Of a DNA stretch of 64,000 bases, positions 25,581 through 34,882 are shown one piece after another (the first letter of the stretch is position 1; each line of letters starts with the position of its first letter). Made by a program: the position numbers and the translations under genes. The notes beneath the pieces were generated by a model. The model did no database searches. It saw only the letters and a program-made list of their open reading frames with translations, and was not told the origin of the DNA. This DNA is from Ignavibacteriota bacterium (GTDB lineage Bacteria > Bacteroidota > Ignavibacteria > Ignavibacteriales > Melioribacteraceae): positions 3,668,501 through 3,732,500 of the forward strand of contig JADJWT010000001.1 in the NCBI GenBank assembly GCA_016716225.1. The letters run 5' to 3'.

Positions 25581-28220
25581 TTAAATATCTAACCAGTAAT
25601 TAAATTTTAATAAATAAATATTACTGGGGTATAACTTACCCAAATTTTCAAAAGCATTATTCACCGATTGATTCCCGGAAAGTAAATAATCATTTCTTTC
25701 TTGCGACCAAACAAAATAAATTTGCGAGCCAGCTCGATATTCCCATCTTAGTACCAAATTTGATCTGAATTCAAAAAAGTTGAAATCTGGATTTTCAAAA
25801 CTGTATTCAACTTGATTTGACGAACAATTAATTACATCATAATTATTTTCATTCGCATTAGTAATTAAATTAGAAATTCTATTATTATAATTTGATGCTT
25901 TTGAATTTTCCACAATTTTAAAGTCAGAATATTTTCCAATAGATACAAACGGACTTCCATAATACTGAACTGATAATTCTGAAGTAATATTGTAATCAAA
26001 TCTAATAGTTGCACCAAAATTTCTCTGATTTATTTCTCCTAAAATATATTTAACATCTTCATTAATTTTTTTGCTTTCAATAAATTGCAATTCATCTCTA
26101 TTTTTATAAAAATTCAAACTGAAAGAAATTTTCAAAGTATTCATTGGCTGCAAAGTAATTCCTGGCTGTAAATAATAATTTTCGAATCTATTTTCATTTG
26201 CTTCTGAATACTGAAAATTTAAATCAGCTATAAATTTTTTTGATGGATCTGTTCTGATAAAGACACTACCACTCCATTCACTCGGTAAAATCATTGCATT
26301 ACCACCGCGTAAAATACGAGTATCTAATTTTTGCGAAGTAAAACTTAAGGAAGTTAAAGTTGTCCATTTATTCAAGAACTCAAAATATAAACTCAAATCA
26401 GCGCCAGAAAAAAGATGATTTAAACCAAAATCCCAATTATTAAATTGATTAAAATTTATTTTATAATTTCTAGAAATTGCATTGGGCTTTACTGAGAAGT
26501 ATGAAATAGAATTTTTCTCTTTAATTAAATCAACAAGATTTATATAACCCATGTCGTTTAGTTCAAGCCCGGGCGAACGCCAAGACACATCAGCGGAATA
26601 ACGCCAAAGATCACCGCTTCCTTTTCCAATTTTAAAATACCCGCCATGTCCTGATAAATATTCCGAATTCTCATCAAAATTTAAATGCGATGCATCTGGT
26701 CTTTGAAAATAACGAGCCGAAGATTTTTGTAAGTTATTAATAGATGCTTCACTTCCATCCAAATAACTACCAATAAATTTTAGATCAACAAAATATTCCT
26801 TGTTATTCCAATATTGCAAAAAATCAATTCCGCCAGTGTAAGAATTTGTATGCAAAATTTCCAAATTATCACTATTAATAAATCTATTTGTGGAAGTCGC
26901 AATTCCGCCCAAAACTGTATTTCCAGCGCTATAATCTTTCTGCAAACGAAGTAGCAGATAATTGGTAAGCGGTTCTACATCAACTTTTCTTTCATTTAAA
27001 TTTTGGGATATTTCGGCTTCTTCTTTTGCCGTTAAACTTTGAAGAACTCCAATTGCCAAGCCATCTGCAGATTTTCCACTCAATTTCAATGAACTTAAAA
27101 TTGAAGTGTTTTTGGGATATTCTATATATTCATCATTTTGTAAACTTGGGAAATAGGATGGTTTGTGCCCAATTCTTCTGCTATAAAAAAGTGTGCTTCC
27201 GTCAAAATTAAAATCAAAAATATTTTTACCTTCTAGAAAAAAAGGCCTTTTTTCATCATAAAAAGTTTCGAAAGCAGTTAAATTAATTACAGATGGATCA
27301 GCTTCAACTTGTCCAAAATCTGGATTAATTGTTAAATCCAAAGTATAATTATTTGATAACCCAATCTTAGCATCAAAACCAGCATTGCCTAAAAATTCTC
27401 TTCCATTTTTTTTGAATGGATTATTTAAATCTTTTTTAAATGTATTAAGTTCTCCCAATATATAAGGCATCAATTCAATTGGAGGTTTATTTATTAAATT
27501 ATATAAACCATGAAGCTCACCAAACTGATAAATAATTCCGGCACCTTTTGATGATTGCGGTTCCCAATCACTTTCTTCCTGAAATCGGTCAATCCATCGC
27601 CAACAATGCATTCCCCAAATTTGTTCCAGCTCAGTACTAAATCTTAATTGACTGAATGGAATTTCAAATTCTGCAGTCCATGCAGAATCTTCAAAACCAA
27701 CTTCACCTTTCCATACGGCATTCCAGTTAACATCCCAATTTGTTGGATTGTATAACAATAAATCAATTTTTTGACCTCCAGCAGTTAGATCAAACTCAAA
27801 TGCTGTTCTGTGGTCATGGTAACTGTCAAAACTAATTCCAACAATATCTCCATGAAATTCATCTCTTCGCCCTGATCTTCTGCTTATTTTACTTGGTTCT
27901 TTGTCAAATGCTCTAATTGCAACATAAATACTTTTATCATCGTAAAGAATTTTTATTTGGGTTTCTTGAGAAGGTTGAGCACCTTCATTAGGAATCCATT
28001 GAATAAAATTACCAGCCCAATTTCCCCCTTGCCAGCATTCATCATCAAACTTACCATTAATATTGGGTTTTTCTGAAGTTAATCTTTCAGTAATATAGGT
28101 TCTTTTTTCATTTGTTGAGGTAAAATATACTGAATCTGAATTGGCATAATATTTTGATGAAAATGAAAAAAACGAAGACAATAATATCCCGAAGTATAGA
28201 AGATCTAATTTTATTTTCAA
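25581..28220 (-). CDS. CBM9-like / DUF5916 outer-membrane protein
   Basis: An 879-aa exported protein with a signal peptide (about 1-26). Residues ~45-240 form a carbohydrate-binding family-9-like domain: NINGKFDDECWQGGNW, LYDDKSIYVAIRAFDKEP, WTAEFEIPFSQLRF. The rest matches the DUF5916 region, with INPDFGQVEADPSVINLTAFE, FYDEKRPFFLEGKNIFDF and many alternating strands that read as an outer-membrane barrel. It starts with TTG; no ATG is in frame. It lies between the GH130 phosphorylase and the GH26 mannanase, suggesting glycan binding or passage. The exact role of the family is not established. Confidence 0.82.
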   Translation of the reverse strand: MKIKLDLLYFGILLSSFFSFSSKYYANSDSVYFTSTNEKRTYITERLTSEKPNINGKFDDECWQGGNWAGNFIQWIPNEGAQPSQETQIKILYDDKSIYVAIRAFDKEPSKISRRSGRRDEFHGDIVGISFDSYHDHRTAFEFDLTAGGQKIDLLLYNPTNWDVNWNAVWKGEVGFEDSAWTAEFEIPFSQLRFSTELEQIWGMHCWRWIDRFQEESDWEPQSSKGAGIIYQFGELHGLYNLINKPPIELMPYILGELNTFKKDLNNPFKKNGREFLGNAGFDAKIGLSNNYTLDLTINPDFGQVEADPSVINLTAFETFYDEKRPFFLEGKNIFDFNFDGSTLFYSRRIGHKPSYFPSLQNDEYIEYPKNTSILSSLKLSGKSADGLAIGVLQSLTAKEEAEISQNLNERKVDVEPLTNYLLLRLQKDYSAGNTVLGGIATSTNRFINSDNLEILHTNSYTGGIDFLQYWNNKEYFVDLKFIGSYLDGSEASINNLQKSSARYFQRPDASHLNFDENSEYLSGHGGYFKIGKGSGDLWRYSADVSWRSPGLELNDMGYINLVDLIKEKNSISYFSVKPNAISRNYKINFNQFNNWDFGLNHLFSGADLSLYFEFLNKWTTLTSLSFTSQKLDTRILRGGNAMILPSEWSGSVFIRTDPSKKFIADLNFQYSEANENRFENYYLQPGITLQPMNTLKISFSLNFYKNRDELQFIESKKINEDVKYILGEINQRNFGATIRFDYNITSELSVQYYGSPFVSIGKYSDFKIVENSKASNYNNRISNLITNANENNYDVINCSSNQVEYSFENPDFNFFEFRSNLVLRWEYRAGSQIYFVWSQERNDYLLSGNQSVNNAFENLGKLYPSNIYLLKFNYWLDI

Positions 28221-28325
28221 GAATTTACCGTAATTTTTAGATGTGTTTAAATATCTGCTGCAAAAATATTACATAAATAATTTAGAAAGTAGAAAATTGT
28301 AATTAATTTTAGTTAAAAGTATACT

Positions 28326-29318
28326 TCAAAAGACTTCTGAATTATTTTTAATATAATTTAAAAGTTCATCTACTTGAGTAAACGCAATAGCAGTATAAGT
28401 ATCGGCAGCTCCGTAATAAATCGCAATTCTTCCCGATTCTGCATCATACAAATTTGCACAAGGAAAAACAACATTTGGAACAAAACCGGTAGTTTCATAA
28501 TTTTTTTCCGGAGTTAACAAATAATCCCGCGTTCTGTAAAGAACTTTACTCGGATTTTCCAAATCAAGTATAACTGCTCCAAAACTGTAAACAAATCCAT
28601 TGCAAGTTCCAGAAACTCCGTGATAAAATAAGAGCCATCCTTCAGTAGTTTCGATTGGAATTGGTCCAGCTCCAATTTTTGTTCCTTGCCACCAACCTTG
28701 TCCGCCTTTCCCCATAACGTGTTTATGATTTCCCCAATAAATTAAATCGGGACTTTCACTTAAATATATATCTCCAAAAGGTGTATGACCTGTATCGCTC
28801 GGTCTATTTAATAACATATATTTTCCATTTATTTTTCTCGGGAATAAAACTCCATTTCGATTATACGGTAAAAGTGGATTAGGCATCCGAATAAAAGTTT
28901 TAAAATCTGTTGTTCTGCCAAATCCAATTGATGGACCCTTCATATCGTCGCACCAAACTATGTAATATGTTCCATCAATATTTACAACTCTTGGATCATA
29001 TGCATAACTTGTAGGTTTATGATTTCCATTTTCATCAATCCAATTTATAGGATCCAAATCCAAATTTATTTTTATTCCGTCTTCACTTGTGCCCGCAAAT
29101 AATGTTGCTCTGCCATTTTTCTGATCAGCTCTAAAAACTCCAGCAAATTTTCCGTTAAAAGGAGTGATTGCGCTATTATATACTCTTGCAGCTTTGGGAA
29201 TTGGATTCCATTCTACTATTGGATTTCCGCTGAATCGCCAAATAACATCATTACAGTTTTTTGGTTTTTCTTCCCATGGAATATTTGGTAAACTTTTACC
29301 CATAATTGTTGAAGCCAT
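28326..29318 (-). CDS. GH130 beta-1,4-mannooligosaccharide phosphorylase (GH130_2 type)
   Basis: A 330-aa beta-propeller phosphorylase without a signal peptide. GH130_2 features: NPIPKAARVYNSAITPFNGK, GVFRADQKNGRATLFAGTS, SYAYDPRVVNIDGTYYIVW with proton-donor Asp108, IGAGPIPIETTEGWLLFYHG and YYGAADTYTAIAFTQ. It releases mannose-1-phosphate from beta-1,4-mannooligosaccharides, complementing the GH130_1 enzyme at 21115 that acts on Man-Glc. A GGAC ribosome-binding site precedes the ATG. It starts 27 bp after the GPH-type carrier, so transport and phosphorolysis are coupled in one transcript. Confidence 0.88.
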   Translation of the reverse strand: MASTIMGKSLPNIPWEEKPKNCNDVIWRFSGNPIVEWNPIPKAARVYNSAITPFNGKFAGVFRADQKNGRATLFAGTSEDGIKINLDLDPINWIDENGNHKPTSYAYDPRVVNIDGTYYIVWCDDMKGPSIGFGRTTDFKTFIRMPNPLLPYNRNGVLFPRKINGKYMLLNRPSDTGHTPFGDIYLSESPDLIYWGNHKHVMGKGGQGWWQGTKIGAGPIPIETTEGWLLFYHGVSGTCNGFVYSFGAVILDLENPSKVLYRTRDYLLTPEKNYETTGFVPNVVFPCANLYDAESGRIAIYYGAADTYTAIAFTQVDELLNYIKNNSEVF

Positions 29319-29345
29319 TTTTGTCCTTTTATAATTCTATAAAAT

Positions 29346-30746
29346 TTAACTTTCTGCAATTTGTCTTCTATATTTAAGTTCAGTTTCAATTTCATGAACT
29401 TTCTTTTCATCTAATGGATAAAATATTAAACTTATAATTGCTAAAACTCCAAACCCAGCGGGAATTAAACTGAACAATAAAACTAATCCATCTAAACTTT
29501 CTTGTGATTGAACTTGGTTTGGTTCAAATCCAACTTGAGCCATTAAATTTAGTGCAACAAAGGATCCAATTGCCCAACCAAATTTTTGAGACATTGTTGA
29601 AGCGGAAAAAACTAAGCCGGTCGTTCTTCTTCCCCGTTTCCATTCATTATAATCAGCAGTATCAGCATACATAGCCCAAACTAAAACACTCAAGGGTCCA
29701 CCGGTAAGCGAACCAATTATTTGAAAAAAGAAAATCAATCCTAATTGATCCGGTGCGCAAATATAAAAACCAGCTGTACCAATTACTGCAACAATAAAAT
29801 AAAGGAAAAATGTGTTTTTCTTTCCCAATTTGTTTGATACAAAACTTACTAATAGAACACCAACAAGAGAAGAAAATTGCCCAACAGTATTAAATGCTGA
29901 AGTGATAGCATTAAAATCATAAGATGCTTTACCTAAAAATGGCAAGGAAATTTCCTGAGTTCCAACAAAATATTTAAAGTAGTGAACTGTAACACTGCTT
30001 CTTATTGCCACAAAAAGAATAAACATTATTGTAGTAAGTAATAAAATTAACCAGGGACCATTTGTTACCAATTCAAAAAAGTCTTGTTTGATAGAAGACT
30101 TTTGCGTTTTGGGCGGAAGAACTCTTTCTTTTGTTCCAAAAAAAGTTATTAGGAAAAATATTACTGCGGCAATTCCATAAATAATAAATGCAGATTGCCA
30201 TCCCTTCCCTTCATTACCTTTGCCAAGAATTTGTACTAAAGGTAATAAAGTTGCTGAAACTATTATTCCGGCAGCAAATGCAAATAAAAATTTAAAAGAT
30301 GAAACTGAAGTCCGTTCATTTGAGTTGGGAGTAATTACTCCTAACAAAGCTGTGTAAGGAATATTTATTGATGTGTACAACATCATAATTAAAAAGAAAG
30401 TTACGTATGCCCAAACTAATTTTCCGCTTTCATCTAAATCCGGAACGGTAAAAGTAAAAACGCCAGCAATGGCAAAAGGAACGCACATCCATAATAAATA
30501 TGGGCGGAAATGTCCCCATTTTGTGTTAGTTCTGTCTGAAAGTATTCCCATCATTGGATCATTTATTCCATCCCAGATTCTACTAAATAAAAACATTGAA
30601 GCAACAGCTGCAGCGGGAATTAAAAAAACATCTGTATAAAAATATGTTAGGTAAAGCATAAAGGTTTGCCAATAAAGGACAGAAGCCAAATCTCCAAATC
30701 CGTATGCAAACTTTTCTTTAAAGCTTAATTTTCCGTTTTCATTCAT
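29346..30746 (-). CDS. GPH/MFS-type sugar:cation symporter
   Basis: A 466-aa, 12-helix inner-membrane carrier of the glycoside-pentoside-hexuronide (MelB-like) family: KFAYGFGDLASVLYWQ, FLFSRIWDGINDPMMGILSDRT with the family's Asp-rich loop, WGHFRPYLLWMCVPFA, and ADTADYNEWKRGRRTTGLV. Likely cargo is a manno- or gluco-oligosaccharide for the GH130 enzyme encoded next. First gene of its operon. A sigma-54-like element lies at 30839-30855 and a perfect palindrome at 30967-30981. Confidence 0.87.
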   Translation of the reverse strand: MNENGKLSFKEKFAYGFGDLASVLYWQTFMLYLTYFYTDVFLIPAAAVASMFLFSRIWDGINDPMMGILSDRTNTKWGHFRPYLLWMCVPFAIAGVFTFTVPDLDESGKLVWAYVTFFLIMMLYTSINIPYTALLGVITPNSNERTSVSSFKFLFAFAAGIIVSATLLPLVQILGKGNEGKGWQSAFIIYGIAAVIFFLITFFGTKERVLPPKTQKSSIKQDFFELVTNGPWLILLLTTIMFILFVAIRSSVTVHYFKYFVGTQEISLPFLGKASYDFNAITSAFNTVGQFSSLVGVLLVSFVSNKLGKKNTFFLYFIVAVIGTAGFYICAPDQLGLIFFFQIIGSLTGGPLSVLVWAMYADTADYNEWKRGRRTTGLVFSASTMSQKFGWAIGSFVALNLMAQVGFEPNQVQSQESLDGLVLLFSLIPAGFGVLAIISLIFYPLDEKKVHEIETELKYRRQIAES

Positions 30747-30838
30747 AATATTTCTGCCATTTTGTTTTTGGAATAATTATTGCAATTCTTATTAAAGAAA
30801 TTTGGATTTGGATTATACAAAATTCTAATTGAAAATTA

Positions 30839-30855
30839 TTTCAAAATTTATACCA
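30839..30855 (-). promoter_or_regulatory. sigma-54-like promoter of the MFS-GH130-DUF5916-GH26 unit
   Basis: The minus strand reads TGGTATAAATTTTGAAA: GG-N10-GA spacing with a -12 half TTGAA identical to other copies; the -24 half deviates at one base (T for C). Predicted start near 30829, leader about 83 nt. Confidence 0.55.
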
Positions 30856-30966
30856 TATATTCTTAAATAAAATATTTGAATTTTGGTTTGTCACAAAAAC
30901 AAAATCTTGATAGAAGAATTTTACAACCATAAAGATACTATTTCCTTTTATTCTTATGATATATAA

Positions 30967-30981
30967 TTATCATTCTGATAA
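30967..30981. promoter_or_regulatory. upstream palindrome between MFS and GH94 genes
   Basis: Perfect TTATCA-TTC-TGATAA. It is centred about 145 nt upstream of the MFS-unit start and only about 40 bp before the divergent GH94 ATG. A TATAAT (30962-30967) abuts it, so it may also cover a sigma-70-type start for GH94. Confidence 0.55.
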
Positions 30982-31014
30982 AATTATTTCTTAAAAAATT
31001 TATAAAGGTTTAAA

Positions 31015-33450
31015 ATGAAATTTGGATTTTTCGATGACGAAAAAAAAGAATACGTAATAACAAATTACAAAACTCCATATCCATGGATAAATTATTTGGG
31101 TAGTGAAAATTTCTTTTCAATAATTTCAAACACTGCCGGCGGTTACAGTTTTTACAAAGATGCTTTGCTTAGAAGAATTACGAGATTCAGATATAATAAT
31201 GTTCCTATCGATAACGGAGGAAAATATTTTTACATAAATGATTCCGGTGATATTTGGAATCCGGGTTGGAAGCCAATTAAAGCTGATGTTGAGAACTATT
31301 CTTGTCGACATGGATTAGGATACACAATTATTAGCGGTACGCGAAATTCAATACAAACTGAAATTTTATTTTTCGTTCCATTGCAAAATAATTGCGAAAT
31401 TCAAAAAGTTAAAATTTCCAACTTGGGTGAAAAATCAAAATCTTTAAAACTTTTTTCATTCGTAGAATTTGCTTTGTGGAATGCTCAAGATGATCAAACA
31501 AATTTTCAAAGAAATTTTTCAACCGGAGAAATTGAAGTTAAAGATTCCGTAATTTATCACAAAACAGAATATAAAGAGCGAAGAAATCACTTTGCATTTT
31601 ATTCTGTAAATTCCGTGATAAATGGATTTGATACCGATCGCGATTCGTTTATCGGCTTGTACAACGGATTTGATAATCCAGATGTTGTAATTGAAGGAAA
31701 ATCAAAAAACTCATTTGCACACGGCTGGTCGCCGATTGCTTCTCATCAAATAGAAATAACACTTTCGCCAAATGAAGAAAAAGAATTTATTTTCATACTT
31801 GGTTATGTTGAAAATGATGAAGAAAATAAATGGGAATCTAAAGGAATTATAGATAAAGAAAAAGCTGTAAAATTGATAAATGAATTTTCAACTTCGGAAT
31901 CTGTAAATAATGCTTTTAACGATTTACAAAATTATTGGACTTTCCTTCTTTCAAATTTTCAAATAAAAAGTCACGATGAAAAACTTGATAGAATGGTAAA
32001 CATTTGGAATCAATATCAATGTATGATAACTTTTAATATGTCGCGAAGTGCATCGTATTTTGAAAGCGGTATTGGTCGCGGAATGGGTTTTAGAGATTCT
32101 AATCAAGATTTAATTGGATTTGTTCATCAAATTCCGGAGAAAGCTCGCGAAAGAATTTTAGATATTGCTGCGACTCAATTTGAAGACGGCGGAGCCTATC
32201 ATCAATATCAACCGTTAACAAAAAAAGGTAACAATGCAATTGGCGGAAATTTTAATGATGATCCGCTTTGGTTAATTCTTTCAACAACAACTTACATAAA
32301 AGAAACTGGCGATTGGTCAATTCTTGATGAACAAGTTCCATTTGATAATGATGAAACGAAATCTCAATCTTTATTCGAACATTTGAAAAGATCATTTTAT
32401 CATGTTGTAAATAATTTGGGACCTCACAAACTTCCTTTAATTGGTAGAGCTGATTGGAATGATTGTTTGAATTTAAATTGCTTTTCTAAAAATCCGGATG
32501 AATCATTTCAAACTACAGAAAATAAAAAAGGTGGCGTTGCCGAATCAATATTCATTGCCGGAATGTTTGTTCTTTATGGAAATGAATTTGTTGATCTTTG
32601 CAAAAAGTTAGAAAAAATTGATGAAGCAAATAGTGCTTTATTTCATATTGAAGAAATGAAAATTGCGATTGATAAATATGGATGGGATGGGAATTGGTTT
32701 TTGCGCGCGTATGATTTTTATGGAGAAAAAATCGGCAGCAATGAAAATGAAGAAGGTAAAATTTTTATTGAGTCTCAGGGAATTTGCACAATGGCAGAGA
32801 TTGGTGTTGAAGATGGACGTGCTAAACTTGCGCTAGATTCCGTAAATAAATATTTGGATTGCGAATACGGAATTGTTTTGAACAATCCGGCATTTACAAA
32901 ATATCATATTAACATGGGAGAAATTTCTACATATCCGGCTGGTTATAAAGAAAATGCTGGAATATTTTGTCATAATAATCCTTGGATAATGATTGGAGAA
33001 ACTATTTTGGGCAATGGCAATAGAGCGTTTGAATATTATAAAAAAATAGCTCCATCATATTTAGAAGGAATAAGTGATTTGCATAAAACTGAGCCTTATG
33101 TTTATTCTCAAATGATTGCCGGGAAAGATGCATTTAAACCGGGCGAAGCAAAAAATTCTTGGTTAACCGGAACTGCTTCGTGGAATTATTATGCAGTTAC
33201 ACAATATATTTTGGGAATTCAGCCGCAATATGATGGGTTAAAAATAGAACCTTGCATTCCAAATGATTGGAATGGTTTTAAGATTGTAAGAAAATTTAGA
33301 AATGCGATTTACAATTTTGAAATTGTTAATCCAAATCATGTTTCAAAAGGTGTCTTAAAAATTTCGTTGAATGGAAAAATTATTGAAGGAAATTTAATTC
33401 CATTTATAGAAAAAGGAAGTGAGAATTTTGTTGAAGTAGAATTAGGTTAG
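31015..33450 (+). CDS. GH94 cellobiose phosphorylase
   Basis: An 811-aa phosphorylase, cytoplasmic, EC 2.4.1.20 by similarity. The sequence follows clostridial cellobiose phosphorylase closely along its whole length: MKFGFFDDEKKEYVIT, TPYPWINYLGSENFFS, NNVPIDNGGKYFYI, ECRHGLGY-like SCRHGLGY, SYFESGIGRGMGFRDSNQDL, and LIGRADWNDCLNLN with catalytic Asp483. It converts cellobiose plus phosphate to glucose-1-phosphate and glucose. In this locus cellobiose would come from the Glc-Glc stretches of glucomannan. Divergent from the MFS unit; AAAGG precedes the ATG. No sigma-54-like element is found on its strand. Confidence 0.93.
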   Translation: MKFGFFDDEKKEYVITNYKTPYPWINYLGSENFFSIISNTAGGYSFYKDALLRRITRFRYNNVPIDNGGKYFYINDSGDIWNPGWKPIKADVENYSCRHGLGYTIISGTRNSIQTEILFFVPLQNNCEIQKVKISNLGEKSKSLKLFSFVEFALWNAQDDQTNFQRNFSTGEIEVKDSVIYHKTEYKERRNHFAFYSVNSVINGFDTDRDSFIGLYNGFDNPDVVIEGKSKNSFAHGWSPIASHQIEITLSPNEEKEFIFILGYVENDEENKWESKGIIDKEKAVKLINEFSTSESVNNAFNDLQNYWTFLLSNFQIKSHDEKLDRMVNIWNQYQCMITFNMSRSASYFESGIGRGMGFRDSNQDLIGFVHQIPEKARERILDIAATQFEDGGAYHQYQPLTKKGNNAIGGNFNDDPLWLILSTTTYIKETGDWSILDEQVPFDNDETKSQSLFEHLKRSFYHVVNNLGPHKLPLIGRADWNDCLNLNCFSKNPDESFQTTENKKGGVAESIFIAGMFVLYGNEFVDLCKKLEKIDEANSALFHIEEMKIAIDKYGWDGNWFLRAYDFYGEKIGSNENEEGKIFIESQGICTMAEIGVEDGRAKLALDSVNKYLDCEYGIVLNNPAFTKYHINMGEISTYPAGYKENAGIFCHNNPWIMIGETILGNGNRAFEYYKKIAPSYLEGISDLHKTEPYVYSQMIAGKDAFKPGEAKNSWLTGTASWNYYAVTQYILGIQPQYDGLKIEPCIPNDWNGFKIVRKFRNAIYNFEIVNPNHVSKGVLKISLNGKIIEGNLIPFIEKGSENFVEVELG

Positions 33451-33490
33451 AATTAGAAACATTTAGAATTGGCTTATATAATTTTTCTGA

Positions 33491-33569
33491 TTGTCATTTC
33501 CTAATGTTGTTACCGGAAATCTATTTTTTAATATATTAGATTCCGGCTAAAAGCATACCGGAATGACAA
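33491..33569. repeat. intergenic palindromic element between convergent GH94 and GH5 genes
   Basis: The outer arms TTGTCATTTCC and GGAATGACAA and the inner arms CCGGAAATCTA and TAGATTCCGG form a nested imperfect inverted repeat. The -CCGGAATGACA- type edge resembles dispersed intergenic repeats seen in many bacteria. The remainder of 33451-33743 holds further TGACA/TGTCA fragments and no gene. It could be a decayed MITE-like element, and it may also act as a terminator. Confidence 0.5.
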
Positions 33570-33743
33570 GAAATTTGGAATGTCATGTTTTTTTCTGTCA
33601 TGCTTAAAATGTTTCACCAAGATAGCAACTCTGCTTTTGAGATGACATCTTTATTTCACATATATTTTTAAATTCAAAAGATGTGAACTTTTTAAAAGAT
33701 CCCATCTTAATCTGGGGAATTACAGATTAAATAAATAATTATT

Positions 33744-34844
33744 CTAAAATAGTTTTAGCAATTCTAACATTTTTCTATCAAGTTTGTGACCTTTATATCC
33801 CTCATACTTTACGTCTGATCTATTACTATTTATAATTCCAAAATCACCTTTTAAATTCCACATTGATTGTCCCCAATTTGCTTCTTTCCATAATGACAAA
33901 ATATCTTCCATCCATTTAAGACAAATATCATGCGGTGTTTTATTATAACATCCCCATTCTCCAACATGAACTTGAATTCCCTTATCAACAACTGGTTTCC
34001 AACTATTTATTAATTTTTCTCTAAGTGCATTTTTATCCCAAAGTTTTCCATCATCTCCTTGTAAAGGCCATGTTGGTTTACTAAAAGTTTCAAATTCATT
34101 TTTCGGAACCCAAGTTGCAGTATAATGACTAACACTCATCGGATCATAACCGCGTGTACTTTGTACAATATTTAAATCTTCAATTCCCAAAAGTGGATAT
34201 CGTCCAATATCTTTTCCATCAACAACAATTAAACGATCCGAATCTTCTTCTCTTATTCCTTTAACTAAAGCACGAACAATTTCTTCGTATCGTTTAACAT
34301 TTGTATTTCCGGGAGGTTCATTAATTAGATCAAACGTAACTTGTTGATTTGGCAAACCTTTATACCTATTTGCAATAAACATCCAATGGTGCACAACAGC
34401 ATCTAAAGCTTTTTGCATATTTTCTTTTGTATCTTCAAACAAATCCATTGGTTCTAAATTCCTTCCGTTTATGCAATAACCCGGAACTCTGTGCAAATTT
34501 AAATTTATATGAATTTTATATTGTTTCCCAAATTCAATTACTTCGTCAATATCGGTAAATATATCTTCATTAATTTCTAACCAATTTTCCGGTTTCGACC
34601 AATTCCAGTATGACATTGGAATTCTTGCAAAATTAAATCCAAGTTCAGCCATAATTTCAAAATCTTCTTCGTCAAATTTTCTTCGTGGACCAACTCCGCC
34701 GGTTTTTTGAGTTAAGTTAAATCCTTTATATTTTGAAAAATTCATATTCTCCTCTTTAGATTGAGATTTTGATTCAATCGGAATTCCGCTAAAAGCTGCG
34801 AAACCTAATACTGCACTTGTTTTTACGAATTCTCTTCTTTTCAT
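33744..34844 (-). CDS. GH5-family glycanase with Tat-like signal
   Basis: A 366-aa clan GH-A hydrolase. The N-terminus MKRREFVKTSAVLGFAAF carries a twin-arginine motif (R3-R4-x-F) and a hydrophobic stretch, pointing to Tat export. Catalytic residues: acid/base Glu176 in DLINEPPGN and nucleophile Glu296 in VGEWGCY. Other GH5 marks are ARIPMSYW and INLNLHR. Likely a beta-mannanase or endoglucanase acting on glucomannan; the subfamily is not resolved. Last gene of a four-gene run driven from 39.4 kb, 38 bp after the exported epimerase. Confidence 0.85.
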   Translation of the reverse strand: MKRREFVKTSAVLGFAAFSGIPIESKSQSKEENMNFSKYKGFNLTQKTGGVGPRRKFDEEDFEIMAELGFNFARIPMSYWNWSKPENWLEINEDIFTDIDEVIEFGKQYKIHINLNLHRVPGYCINGRNLEPMDLFEDTKENMQKALDAVVHHWMFIANRYKGLPNQQVTFDLINEPPGNTNVKRYEEIVRALVKGIREEDSDRLIVVDGKDIGRYPLLGIEDLNIVQSTRGYDPMSVSHYTATWVPKNEFETFSKPTWPLQGDDGKLWDKNALREKLINSWKPVVDKGIQVHVGEWGCYNKTPHDICLKWMEDILSLWKEANWGQSMWNLKGDFGIINSNRSDVKYEGYKGHKLDRKMLELLKLF

Positions 34845-34882
34845 ATTTTACTCTAAAATTATTTTTTTCGAAATAAATTTTA

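Noticed and set aside
28221..28325. ATG-TAATATTTTT-GCAG upstream of the DUF5916 gene as a sigma-54 promoter
   Set aside because: It has a good -12 half but TG instead of GG at -24, no palindrome upstream, and the gene can be read from the MFS-GH130 unit.
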